The translations under genes and the position numbers were made by a program. Shown one piece after another: positions 14,552-22,279 of a stretch of 32,055 nt of DNA (the first letter of the stretch is position 1; each line of letters starts with the position of its first letter). The stretch lies in contig JAJFHS010000074.1 of the NCBI GenBank assembly GCA_021775475.1, positions 1 through 32,055 of the forward strand, given 5' to 3'. This DNA comes from Hyphomicrobiales bacterium (GTDB taxonomy: Bacteria > Pseudomonadota > Alphaproteobacteria > Rhizobiales > JAJFHR01). The notes below the pieces were generated by a model. It saw only the letters and a program-made list of their open reading frames with translations. It had not been told where the DNA came from and ran no database searches.

Positions 14552-16036
14552 TTAGGCTTTGCAGGCGTTTCCGGCAGAACCTCCTGCAAGTCGCCCAAAT
14601 GAAGAACCGGAAATGAGCCCAGTGCCTCCAGGGTAATTGAAATAGAAAATACCACCAACCAGTTCCCCGGCTGCATATAGTCCCGGAATTGGTGCCAGAT
14701 CTGTGTCAAGAACCTGGCCGGTTGCTGGATCGATACGCAGACCGCCAAATGTGAATGTGACGCCGCAACCGACCTGATAGGCCTCGAACGGTCCTTCATC
14801 TATGGTGTTGGCCCAGTTCGATTTGGCGGTATTCAATCCTGCTGTCCCGCGGCCATCCTTAACGTTTGGATCGAACGGTATATCCTTCTTGACTGTAGCG
14901 TTATATTCTTTGATTTCAGCAAGAAAGCCTTTTGGGTCGACGCCTCCCATCTTTCGAACAAGTTCTTCCAACGTATCAGCGCTCACTTTGGTGACCTGTT
15001 TGATGCGATATTCATCGCGCAGGAGATGAATTACTTTTTGATCAAAAACCTGCCAGGCGAACTGATCTGGTTGCTGCAAGATTACCCGGCCATATTTAGC
15101 ATAGGTGTAGTTGCGGAAATCGGCGCCCTCATCAACGAAACGCTCACCATGCGCATTGACCATAATGCCCCATGGGTATGAATGTTTCTGGAAACCGTCA
15201 CCCACATCAAGATCACCAAATTCAGGTGCATTGAAATCCCAACCAACTGCATGGCATCCCGACCAGTTACCAAATGATGATGCCCCGATATCCAGCGCCA
15301 TGTTGATACCATCACCGGTGTTAAAGCGGCTCCCGCGGGTTTTTGCCATTTCCCAACCCGGCCCAAGATAGCGGCTGCGCATTTCGGTGTTGGCCTGAAA
15401 TCCGCCGCTGGCGATGATCACTGATTTCGCGGTAATTTCGAACAACTCGCCATTGTGCTTGATACGCACACCGGTAATGCGATGCCCATCATAAGAAATA
15501 TTGATAACCCGTGCGCCATAGCGAACTTCGATACCGCTTGATTTGGCAATTTGGGTGTGGGCATCAACCAGACCGGGACCACCGCCCCAGGTTTCAAGTG
15601 TCAACCCGCCCCAAAATTTAAACCGCCCATCAACCTTGAATGCCTGCCTGCCATAAATCGGCATAAAGCGTATGCCCAACTTGCTGAGCCACCCCATGGT
15701 TTCGCGCGATGTTGTAACAAGCCGTTCACACAAATTCGGGTCGGTTCTAAACCGGGTAATCCGAAACATGTCGTCATAAAATTGATCGGTCGTATAGGTA
15801 TCAAAATCGGTTACGCCTATTTGCTCCTCAGACAGGTCAGGACACAAGGTACGAATGTCGTCAACACCATCATATGAAAATCGAATAGCGCCTGCCGTAA
15901 AGCGACTGTTGCCACCATTTTCTGCTTCTGGTGCACGTTCCAAAACCAGTACTGATGCTCCGTTTTCTCTTGCTGCGTGGGCTGCACAAAAAGCCGCGTT
16001 ACCTGCACCTATTACAACGACGTCCCAATTTTCCAT
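14552..16036 (-). CDS. FAD-dependent dehydrogenase, TcuA (tricarballylate dehydrogenase)/FrdA-like
   Basis: A 494-residue flavoprotein of the fumarate-reductase/succinate-dehydrogenase flavoprotein family. The N-terminus has the FAD dinucleotide motif DVVVIGAGNAAFCAAHAARE followed by LVLERAPEAENGGNSRFTAG, a form characteristic of TcuA-type proteins. Other family blocks are IASGGFQANTEMRSRYLGPG, NAHGERFVDEGADFRNYTYA and the C-terminal LYAAGELVGGIFYFNYPGGT followed by GLISGSSFGRLAG. TcuA oxidises tricarballylate to cis-aconitate; the related TcuB electron-transfer gene is not seen. It lies 32 bp after a truncated MmgE/PrpD gene on the same strand, suggesting a former operon for a small carboxylic acid. 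ATG 16036 has AGGGA 9 bp upstream; a GTG two codons earlier is less likely. The substrate is uncertain. Confidence 0.82.
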   Translation of the reverse strand: MENWDVVVIGAGNAAFCAAHAARENGASVLVLERAPEAENGGNSRFTAGAIRFSYDGVDDIRTLCPDLSEEQIGVTDFDTYTTDQFYDDMFRITRFRTDPNLCERLVTTSRETMGWLSKLGIRFMPIYGRQAFKVDGRFKFWGGLTLETWGGGPGLVDAHTQIAKSSGIEVRYGARVINISYDGHRITGVRIKHNGELFEITAKSVIIASGGFQANTEMRSRYLGPGWEMAKTRGSRFNTGDGINMALDIGASSFGNWSGCHAVGWDFNAPEFGDLDVGDGFQKHSYPWGIMVNAHGERFVDEGADFRNYTYAKYGRVILQQPDQFAWQVFDQKVIHLLRDEYRIKQVTKVSADTLEELVRKMGGVDPKGFLAEIKEYNATVKKDIPFDPNVKDGRGTAGLNTAKSNWANTIDEGPFEAYQVGCGVTFTFGGLRIDPATGQVLDTDLAPIPGLYAAGELVGGIFYFNYPGGTGLISGSSFGRLAGGSAGNACKA

Positions 16037-16068
16037 TGCCACTTTTCCCTGGATTGAGTTTTGGATTG

Positions 16069-16596
16069 CTAATCAACAGTCATCAATTCTATTAATTTTG
16101 AAAACGGTGTGTCGGTGTCAGCATTAAGGAACATCTGATAGTCAACATCCTGGCAACCGGCATAGTTCGTACAATCGTTAAATTTTTCTATAAGCTGTTG
16201 TTTGCTGAGCAGGTCGCAATCACCGCCGGGGACATTAGCGCATGATTTTTCAAGAATTTCTCCAGAATTCAGCACGATACCAACTGTGTCGGGATGCTGT
16301 GGGGAAATATCGACTATCGGTCTGTCAACGGCATATGGTCTTAACTCAAAGAGACTTTCCAGAGCGCGAATACCTTGCCTGTTCAACGCTGCTGCTTCAA
16401 AACTGCCAAGGTTGAGGCCATTGTCAATCAATGTTGCCGCAACACACCAGCTTAAACTGAACCTTGCCTCATTCGGCGTTTTGGGATTGCGCCCGGAGAT
16501 AATATCGAAGAACGGTGCCGGTCCTGCAATCCAGCCAGACTTTATTTGTGATGGATCGATTTTGAAGCTCAGTGCAGCTTGTGCTGCCCGATGGGT
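16069..16596 (-). pseudogene. MmgE/PrpD family protein, 3' remnant
   Basis: The minus-strand frame from a TAG at 16597-16599 down to 16069 gives about 175 residues matching the C-terminal third of MmgE/PrpD proteins (2-methylcitrate dehydratase and relatives, normally about 450 residues). Readable landmarks are ARFSLSWCVAATLIDNGLNL (usually KFSLPYCVA.AL), ILEKSCANVPGGDCDLLSKQ (usually .....PG.P..PLS) and LIEKFNDCTNYAG. The N-terminal catalytic region is missing, and no ATG starts the remaining frame. A TTG at 16431 could serve as a start but would give only a tail. This looks like the left-over 3' end of a gene cut by deletion or insertion. Confidence 0.78.
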
Positions 16597-16953
16597 CTAG
16601 CTGCATGATGGCCAGCGTTTTCGGGCAATGATTCCAGGCTTAACTGTCTAACGTCAGCGCCTATGGAACAAATTAGCGGGATTGTACACGCCGCATTCTA
16701 CACCGTTGATGTAAGTACGGTGCAAGTCAACATTAGGAGGGAAAAGTCCTGTACAATTTGAACGAAAAACAGCCTAATCGAAAACGGAATACGGAACTAA
16801 TCCGTGGCAAGTCCACCCTTGTCTAAATCTCTAATTGGTTGGAAATTCTGTCTACCTAAAACACTGCACTCAAAAGGGCATGTTTCCGTAAACAAGAATC
16901 TGTCTCACCAATTCAGTGAATTCTTTGCGTTTGTCAAAGGACGTAATTCCTGA
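16597..16953. other. Intergenic region between two gene remnants
   Basis: About 357 bp lying between the truncated MmgE/PrpD gene and the PutA-like remnant. I see no gene, no clear transposon end and no RNA gene. AGGAGGGAAAAG at about 16736-16747 resembles a ribosome binding site but no supported coding frame follows. The junctions on both sides are gene truncations, so a rearrangement breakpoint probably lies within it. Confidence 0.45.
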
Positions 16954-17100
16954 TCATCTTGCGGTAGAAAATCTCAAATACCGAAAGCTGGTGGACCAAA
17001 CTATCTTTTCAGCTTTTGGGCAGAACGCCGTGTGGACGCGAACACCACAGCTTCAGATGGTGATCTGGAACTTGTGTCTCTCAGTGAAGACATTGATTGA
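16954..17100 (+). pseudogene. 3' remnant of a PutA-like proline/P5C dehydrogenase
   Basis: Directly after an in-frame stop at 16951-16953, the plus-strand frame reads IPKAGGPNYLFSFWAERRVD then ANTTASDGDLELVSLSEDID and a TGA at 17098-17100. The KAGGPNYL.RF..E....NTTA.GG...L.SL pattern is the conserved C-terminal end of the aldehyde-dehydrogenase half of PutA, which oxidises pyrroline-5-carboxylate/glutamate semialdehyde. Full PutA is over 1,000 residues; fewer than 50 codons remain. It points towards the LysR gene and ends 14 bp before that gene's stop codon. A different aldehyde dehydrogenase cannot be excluded from so short a piece. Confidence 0.6.
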
Positions 17101-17114
17101 TGATGGCAATAGAC

Positions 17115-18065
17115 TTAAACGACTTCAGCCAAGGCGGTATCTTCCTCTGTCCCTGGCGCGCCTTCGGTGCCGGCAACTCCACGGATCCAATTGCAAAACG
17201 CTTCTATTTTTGGTGTTTTGGACTGGTGCTTAGGCCACACAAGATAATAGGAAATATTCTCGGCTGCATCCTCGTTCTCAAAAGCAGGAACCAGAGTGCC
17301 GCTTTCAAGTTCCGCTGCTGCGAGTATATCACTTTCAAGAACAAAACCGACACTGTTCGCAGCAGCTTCAATCGCCAGGTTCGAAGGATCTATACTCACG
17401 CGTTGGCCCTTGTATTTAGAAAGATCAATGTCACGTGCTGTAAACCAACTGGACCAGGCAATGATGTTACGCTGTGTATATATCAGCCTTTGTTGGGCCA
17501 AATCTTCAAGACTTTGAAGGGGCGTACAGCTTTTTTTCAGATCGGGATGGCACATCGGGAAAATACGTTCGGAGATGAGAGGAAGATATTCGACATCGTC
17601 AGGCCATTTCTTGCGTGCGTACCAAATCGCTATGTCAATATTACCGGTTTTGAAATCAAAACCCTCAGATGTGGCCTCGATGCGGACATCCGTTTGTGGA
17701 TGAGTTTCAAGGAATCCTGTCAATTTCGGGATCAGCCATCTACTTGCAAAACTTGGTGTGGAGTGGACAACAATCTGATCAGAATATTGAAATTCCATAA
17801 TCTGACGCGTGGCTGTGTCAATCTCCAAAAAGGCCGATGTGAGCATGCCGACATATGCTTTGCCAGCGTCGGTCAATACCAAGCCGCGGCCCACACGATG
17901 AAACAATTGAAGTCCCAATTGGCTTTCCAACTGACGGACCTGGTGGCTGACGGCGGATGGTGTCAGGCTAAGTTCTTCTGCCGCCAATTTAAAACTCTGA
18001 TGCGCAGCAGCAGCCTCAAATGTTGATAGTGCTTTTAGAGATGGGCGACGAAACGGCAATAACAT
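17115..18065 (-). CDS. LysR-family regulator (GcvA-like)
   Basis: A 316-residue LysR-type regulator from the ATG at 18065 (MLLPFRRPSLKALSTFEAAA). The frame extends upstream to 18098, but the MLLPFRR start gives a standard N-terminus. The winged helix-turn-helix reads SFKLAAEELSLTPSAVSHQV and RQLESQLGLQLFHRVGRGLV, the pattern of GcvA-type members. The rest is the periplasmic-binding-like effector domain. It is divergent from the frameshifted 2,2-dialkylglycine-decarboxylase-like gene, starts only 34 bp apart, and so most likely controls that gene and itself. Its effector is unknown. Confidence 0.9.
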   Translation of the reverse strand: MLLPFRRPSLKALSTFEAAAAHQSFKLAAEELSLTPSAVSHQVRQLESQLGLQLFHRVGRGLVLTDAGKAYVGMLTSAFLEIDTATRQIMEFQYSDQIVVHSTPSFASRWLIPKLTGFLETHPQTDVRIEATSEGFDFKTGNIDIAIWYARKKWPDDVEYLPLISERIFPMCHPDLKKSCTPLQSLEDLAQQRLIYTQRNIIAWSSWFTARDIDLSKYKGQRVSIDPSNLAIEAAANSVGFVLESDILAAAELESGTLVPAFENEDAAENISYYLVWPKHQSKTPKIEAFCNWIRGVAGTEGAPGTEEDTALAEVV

Positions 18066-18099
18066 TACAGCTTTCCAAGGTTTAAAACATAGGTGCATT

Positions 18100-19415
18100 A
18101 TGACAGAGGAACAGGGTCAGGTCAGTAGAAATTCGAATCGTTATTTGTGGGACATTGCTGACGAGCACCTGCTGCACTACGGTCGAGATTTCGTTCGCGA
18201 AATGATTGTTTCGGCAAATGGTACCGTACTAAACACAGAGAATGATCGGACTGTTCTTGATTTTTCATCCGGTCAGATTTGTGCCACTCTTGGACATAAC
18301 CATCCTGCGATTTTAAAGGCAATGCAGGAGGCCGCAAGCAAGGTGTTGCATTTGGACAGCACAATGTTGTCCCCTTCAGTTGCTTTGCTGGCGGATGCAC
18401 TTGGTGACCTTTTGCCAAAGACTCTAACGAAAATGCAATTCCTGAATACCGGTGCTGAATCCAATGAAGCGGCCATCAAAATGGCCAAACTTTATACGGG
18501 TAAATTCGAGATTGTTTCTTTGGGTGGATCCTGGCATGGCGCCACCGCCGGTGCAGCTACCAGTACATTTGCTCATGGCAGAAGTGGCTATGGCCCAACT
18601 ATCCCTGGGGCCATAGCCATACCTTCTCCTAATTGTTTTCGGTGTCCGATTAAACACTGTCGTGACAAATGTGACATGACCTGCCTGGAGGTTGGCTTAT
18701 CCTATGTGGATGAGGTTTCTGTTGGTTCCCTTGCCGCTGCGATAGTCGAACCTATTCAAAGTGCTGGAGGCCTAGTGACACCCCCGCCAGGCTATCTTGA
18801 ACGGTTGAAAAATATTGCAGAGAACATGACATGCTTCTAATTTATGATGAAGCGCAAACCGGTTTAGGCCGTACAGGAGATATGTTTGCTTTCGAATTTG
18901 ATGGCATTGTTCCAGACATTCTAACGCTTTCAAAAACACTCGGAGCAGGATTGCCTCTTGCAGCTGTTGTCACTTCAGTTGACATTGCAGATGCTTGTAG
19001 AGAACGTAAGTTTTCCCATTTCACATCTCATACATCTGATCCATTTACCGCTGAAGTGGGATTGGCTGTCGTGCAAACGATCGTCTCCGAAAAACTGGTC
19101 ACACAGGCCGTTGAGATGGGGCGATATCTGGAAGATGGGTTGAAACAATTAATGACCCGACATGAGAACATTGGCGATATTCGCGGACGAGGTCTTTTGT
19201 TAGGAATGGAGATCGTTGAGGATCGATCCAGCAGAGAACCGGGGAACGACCGAATGAACCAGTTGTCTTCCTATTGTTTTAAAAATGGACTGAATATTAA
19301 CCGAGTAGGAGGGCGTCACGCAGTTTGGCGAATTGCACCTCCTTTGACAATTACTGAGGCTGAAGTTGATCAAGCGTTGAATATTATGGATGAAGCATTC
19401 ACCTCAATTGGCTGA
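18100..19415 (+). pseudogene. 2,2-dialkylglycine decarboxylase-like class III aminotransferase, split by a frameshift
   Basis: Two overlapping frames together encode one class III PLP enzyme of about 440 residues. The first frame (to 18840) holds VLDFSSGQICATLGHNHPAI, FLNTGAESNEAAIKMAKLYT and GSWHGATAGAATSTF; the second (from about 18831) holds MLLIYDEAQTGLGRTGDMFA, the PLP-lysine block ILTLSKTLGAGLPLAAVVTS and RGRGLLLGMEIVEDR. These blocks run in order along 2,2-dialkylglycine decarboxylase. Adding one base near 18831 restores an unbroken NIAENMTMLLIYDEAQTG. So a single base is missing, by mutation or sequencing error. A Cys-rich stretch (NCFRCPIKHCRDKCDMTC) occurs mid-protein. AGGTG precedes the start at 18100. 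If the frameshift is real the enzyme is dead, since the second half carries the PLP lysine. Confidence 0.85.
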
Positions 19416-19577
19416 ACCAGAATTTACAGTTTAGACTTTTTCGACACATATCTTCCAATGGACACCAACAACACTTCAAACGAGGTGTTAATAGGCTGGC
19501 AAGGTGGATTGTTTACCGATATTCTGGCGGCATTTGTCGAACAAGGATTAGTGGCATCTATTCGCCTTTCGAATTGT

Positions 19578-21101
19578 TCAAATAAAGATATTGAAGCGTT
19601 CCCGAATGGTTCGGTCGGCATCTTGCGAAAGGTATTCCGGATTATGGGATTGCAGGATTTCAATAGCTTTTTCCTTTGCCATTGACCATGCGTCCGGTGC
19701 ACCGAGCTCAGCCCAGCTGGCCGGATCATTCCGGTCAGCAATCGTTGGGTAAAAATAATCGCGCTGCATCGCTGCCAATGTATGGTCAGATCCCAAAAAA
19801 TGTCCTTCACCATTCACCACAGCCTTGATAGCTTCAAAGCCAAGTGTTTCTTCATTTACTTCTGCGCCGCGGATCAAGCGATTCACATGGCTTAACATTT
19901 CGTTGTCGAGCACGAAGGCCTCAAAGGATGCGCCCAGCAGGCTGGCGGTCATGCCCGAGGATTCGTAGATCATATTTGCACCGGCGAGCCCGGCGGCAAC
20001 AGCACTCATGGCTTTTTCTGAGCCCATCTGGGCATCGACCGCTTTAGCGTCCGCCATGGATGATGCTACGCCAGATGGAAGGCCCAAGGAGTTTGAAATC
20101 TGTGCCGCCGCCGCATTCAAGAAGGAGATCTCGCCACCGCCACCGCAAAACGATCCCGTCCGCAAATCTATGACTAATGGCCAGTTGGAAAAAATCATCG
20201 GGTAACCTGGCTCCAGTAGGTTGACCAAAGCTAGCGCAGCTAGCGTTTCGGCTGTGGTCTGGGCCAACATACCAGCAAGTGTAGCGGGTGCAGTTGCGCC
20301 CGATTGAGCGGCGATGATAGCGTTGATTGGTACCCGTCGCTTGATGCAAGCCATGGTGACATCGACTGCATCCTCACCATAACGCAGGGGCGAAATGACA
20401 GGCGAGATATGCGCCTTGCAGAAAGGACGTTGGGAAAATTTTCCTTCGCCCCCAAGCGCAATGTCGAACATGTCAATAATCGGATCGACGTGGGTACCAA
20501 GTGTAAAGCTTGTCCCGACAGGCTTTGTCGTGCCGGCAAGCAGCGCATATGTAGTATTGACGTCAAGATCGAAGATATCCTCGATATCTGTTGCCACACA
20601 GCAACGGGTGAACCAACTCACATTATCAAGAGTATCAATCAGACGGGTGAAATCATAAAGGTCTTTTAACGTCGAGTCGCGGTAAAGGCCGGTCTCCAGG
20701 TCAAGCGTCTGCACAGCAGCACCACCGGTACCAAATCGCACCTGTTTACCACCAATCTCAAAATCATGTTTTGGGTCCCGCCCATAGAAGACAAAAGACT
20801 TGGCGGCACCATCGATGATGCTTTCAATCAACGGCCTTGAAAAGGTCAAGCGACCAAGGCCGTTAAGTTCTGCCCCTTTTGAAAGAGCGATTTGCTCAAA
20901 ACCGGCAGGAACTTCACTCATGCCAACCTCTGCAAGGAGGCGGAAGGCCGTATCAAGGATATCACTCAGCTCTCTGGGATTAAGGGGTTGATATTGACCG
21001 CCAAACTGTCCGGGGGGGCATGGGTTGATTCCCGCAATGGGTGCTGTGCGAGCCGCCACGCGCGACGCCCTTCCTCCCGATCTTTTTGCTCTTTGTGACA
21101 T
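19578..21101 (-). CDS. MttB-family methyltransferase, non-pyrrolysine type
   Basis: A 507-residue protein of the trimethylamine methyltransferase MttB superfamily (COG5598). Characteristic segments are YQPLNPRELSDILDTAFRLL, FYGRDPKHDFEIGGKQVRFG then TGGAAVQTLDLETGLYRDST, PVISPLRYGEDAVDVTMACI and YPMIFSNWPLVIDLRTGSFC. No in-frame amber codon interrupts the gene, so it lacks the pyrrolysine of true MttB and belongs with MtgB-like enzymes, some of which take a methyl group from glycine betaine or proline betaine onto a corrinoid protein. No corrinoid protein gene is in the window. GGAG lies seven bases before the ATG. It is divergent from a LysR gene and near a dimethylglycine-dehydrogenase-like gene, fitting glycine betaine demethylation; the exact betaine is inferred. 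Confidence 0.85.
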   Translation of the reverse strand: MSQRAKRSGGRASRVAARTAPIAGINPCPPGQFGGQYQPLNPRELSDILDTAFRLLAEVGMSEVPAGFEQIALSKGAELNGLGRLTFSRPLIESIIDGAAKSFVFYGRDPKHDFEIGGKQVRFGTGGAAVQTLDLETGLYRDSTLKDLYDFTRLIDTLDNVSWFTRCCVATDIEDIFDLDVNTTYALLAGTTKPVGTSFTLGTHVDPIIDMFDIALGGEGKFSQRPFCKAHISPVISPLRYGEDAVDVTMACIKRRVPINAIIAAQSGATAPATLAGMLAQTTAETLAALALVNLLEPGYPMIFSNWPLVIDLRTGSFCGGGGEISFLNAAAAQISNSLGLPSGVASSMADAKAVDAQMGSEKAMSAVAAGLAGANMIYESSGMTASLLGASFEAFVLDNEMLSHVNRLIRGAEVNEETLGFEAIKAVVNGEGHFLGSDHTLAAMQRDYFYPTIADRNDPASWAELGAPDAWSMAKEKAIEILQSHNPEYLSQDADRTIRERFNIFI

Positions 21102-21154
21102 TGAAGGCTCCTTTCGATAATAGAATTGATCCGTGAGTTAAAGGAGACAAGGGG

Positions 21155-21183
21155 AATAATTGTGTTTCAATTATTTCGAAATA
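21155..21183. promoter_or_regulatory. Overlapping inverted repeats in the MttB/LysR divergent promoter
   Basis: AATAATTG (21155-21162) and CAATTATT (21168-21175) are perfect 8-bp inverted repeats with a 5-bp spacer. They overlap the perfect 12-bp palindrome TATTTCGAAATA at 21172-21183. They lie in the 98-bp gap between the divergent MttB-like and LysR genes. A LysR-type operator is the natural reading; binding is inferred. Confidence 0.55.
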
Positions 21184-21199
21184 TTGATTAAGTATTTCG

Positions 21200-22174
21200 A
21201 TGAACAAAAAACCGAATACGCGGCTTACGCTACGCGCCGTGGAAATCTTTGTGGCGGTGATCGAGGAACAATCCATCTCCAGGGCATCCAAACGGTTGGG
21301 AAGCAGTGCGTCAGCCGTGTCGTTACAATTGTCAAATCTGGAGGCCGCCCTCGGCGTACGTTTGATCGAACGCTCCGCGCAACGATTTGAGATTACCTCT
21401 GCTGGCAAGATATTTCGTCTACGCGCACTACGAATTCTGGATGAACTAAATGGCGTAATGGTGGATTTATCTGCCAACAACAAGCTGCCGAGCATGATTA
21501 TCCGTCTCGCCGTAATTGAAGATTTTGACGCAAACATTCTACCAGAATGGTTGACGGCAATTCAGAGCGAGTTTGCCCGTCTGCGTTTCATTGTGAAAAG
21601 CGGCCCAAGCCATGAAAACTATTCCAGCTTAAATGGACGCGCAGCAGACGTTATCGTTGCTGTCGATGCCATGGATACGGTTGATTGGGTCGAGGAACAC
21701 CCTATCTTGCGTGACCCATACGTCATCGTCAGATCAGGCCAAACAGACGTGGATAGTCTTTTCGAAGAGCTGCTTCGGCGTCCCTTCGTTCGCTACTCCC
21801 GCGAGCAACATATGGGTCGTCAAATCGAGGCACAATTACGCCGCACGAAGCTCGTACCCGCCCGGGAGCATGAATTTTCATCGACTCAAGCCGTGCTTTC
21901 CATGGTCAAGGCCACCAATGGATGGGCAATCACCTCAGCTTCGGCTTTACTCGGTGCTACAGTATCAGGTCTGGTGGCATCACAATTACCCATACCCGCC
22001 TTCAGTCGAACCATCTCGCTATATGCTCGCCGAGACACTCTGAACGACATGCCGGAAAATTTTTCAGCAATCCTTCGCAAAGTTTTTAAAAACAATTTGA
22101 TTGAAGCTACCAAGAATCCTCCCTATGACCTTGATCCCAACTTATTGCCCCAGCCCATAGATTCATCAAATTAA
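21200..22174 (+). CDS. LysR-family regulator of the MttB/dimethylglycine dehydrogenase locus
   Basis: A 324-residue LysR-type regulator. The N-terminal helix-turn-helix reads LTLRAVEIFVAVIEEQSISR then ASKRLGSSASAVSLQLSNLE and LGVRLIERSAQRFEITSAGK. The remainder is the effector-binding domain. It is divergent from the MttB-like methyltransferase gene, with inverted repeats between, and lies 105 bp upstream of the dimethylglycine-dehydrogenase-like gene on the same strand. It therefore probably regulates both, in response to a betaine or its demethylation product; that ligand is inferred. No strong ribosome site precedes the ATG. Confidence 0.9.
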   Translation: MNKKPNTRLTLRAVEIFVAVIEEQSISRASKRLGSSASAVSLQLSNLEAALGVRLIERSAQRFEITSAGKIFRLRALRILDELNGVMVDLSANNKLPSMIIRLAVIEDFDANILPEWLTAIQSEFARLRFIVKSGPSHENYSSLNGRAADVIVAVDAMDTVDWVEEHPILRDPYVIVRSGQTDVDSLFEELLRRPFVRYSREQHMGRQIEAQLRRTKLVPAREHEFSSTQAVLSMVKATNGWAITSASALLGATVSGLVASQLPIPAFSRTISLYARRDTLNDMPENFSAILRKVFKNNLIEATKNPPYDLDPNLLPQPIDSSN

Positions 22175-22240
22175 ACGAATTGAACATTCGATTTACTTAA
22201 AACAAATACTTGAACAAACTACCCGCCTTGACCGTCTTCC

Positions 22241-22260
22241 TATAATGCCACAGCGTGGCA
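22241..22260 (+). promoter_or_regulatory. Consensus -10 box overlapping a 15-bp inverted repeat
   Basis: A perfect TATAAT at 22241-22246 is joined to TGCCAC-AGC-GTGGCA (22246-22260), a perfect inverted repeat. This lies 20-39 bp before the dimethylglycine-dehydrogenase-like ATG. TTGACC at 22228 is only 7 bp from the -10 box and cannot serve as its -35, so activator-dependent transcription is likely. AGGAGG follows at about 22267-22272 as ribosome binding site. Confidence 0.5.
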
Positions 22261-22279
22261 CCAACAGAGGAGGTTATGC

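Noticed and set aside
16202..16600. Plus-strand open frame of 132 codons
   Set aside because: Complement of the MmgE/PrpD remnant, whose minus-strand translation clearly matches that family.
17097..18026. Long plus-strand open frame of 309 codons
   Set aside because: It lies antisense to a clear LysR gene with a textbook helix-turn-helix, and its own translation has no family resemblance.
19578..21101. Pyrrolysine-containing MttB
   Set aside because: The frame is continuous over 507 codons with no in-frame amber codon, and no pyl genes are in the window.
20980..21537. Minus-strand open frame of 185 codons
   Set aside because: It covers the N-terminal regions of the MttB-like and LysR genes and the promoter between them; the real genes have strong family motifs and this frame has none.
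22228..22246. TTGACC and TATAAT as a normal sigma-70 promoter
   Set aside because: Only 7 bp separate the two hexamers, far below the 16-18 bp needed.
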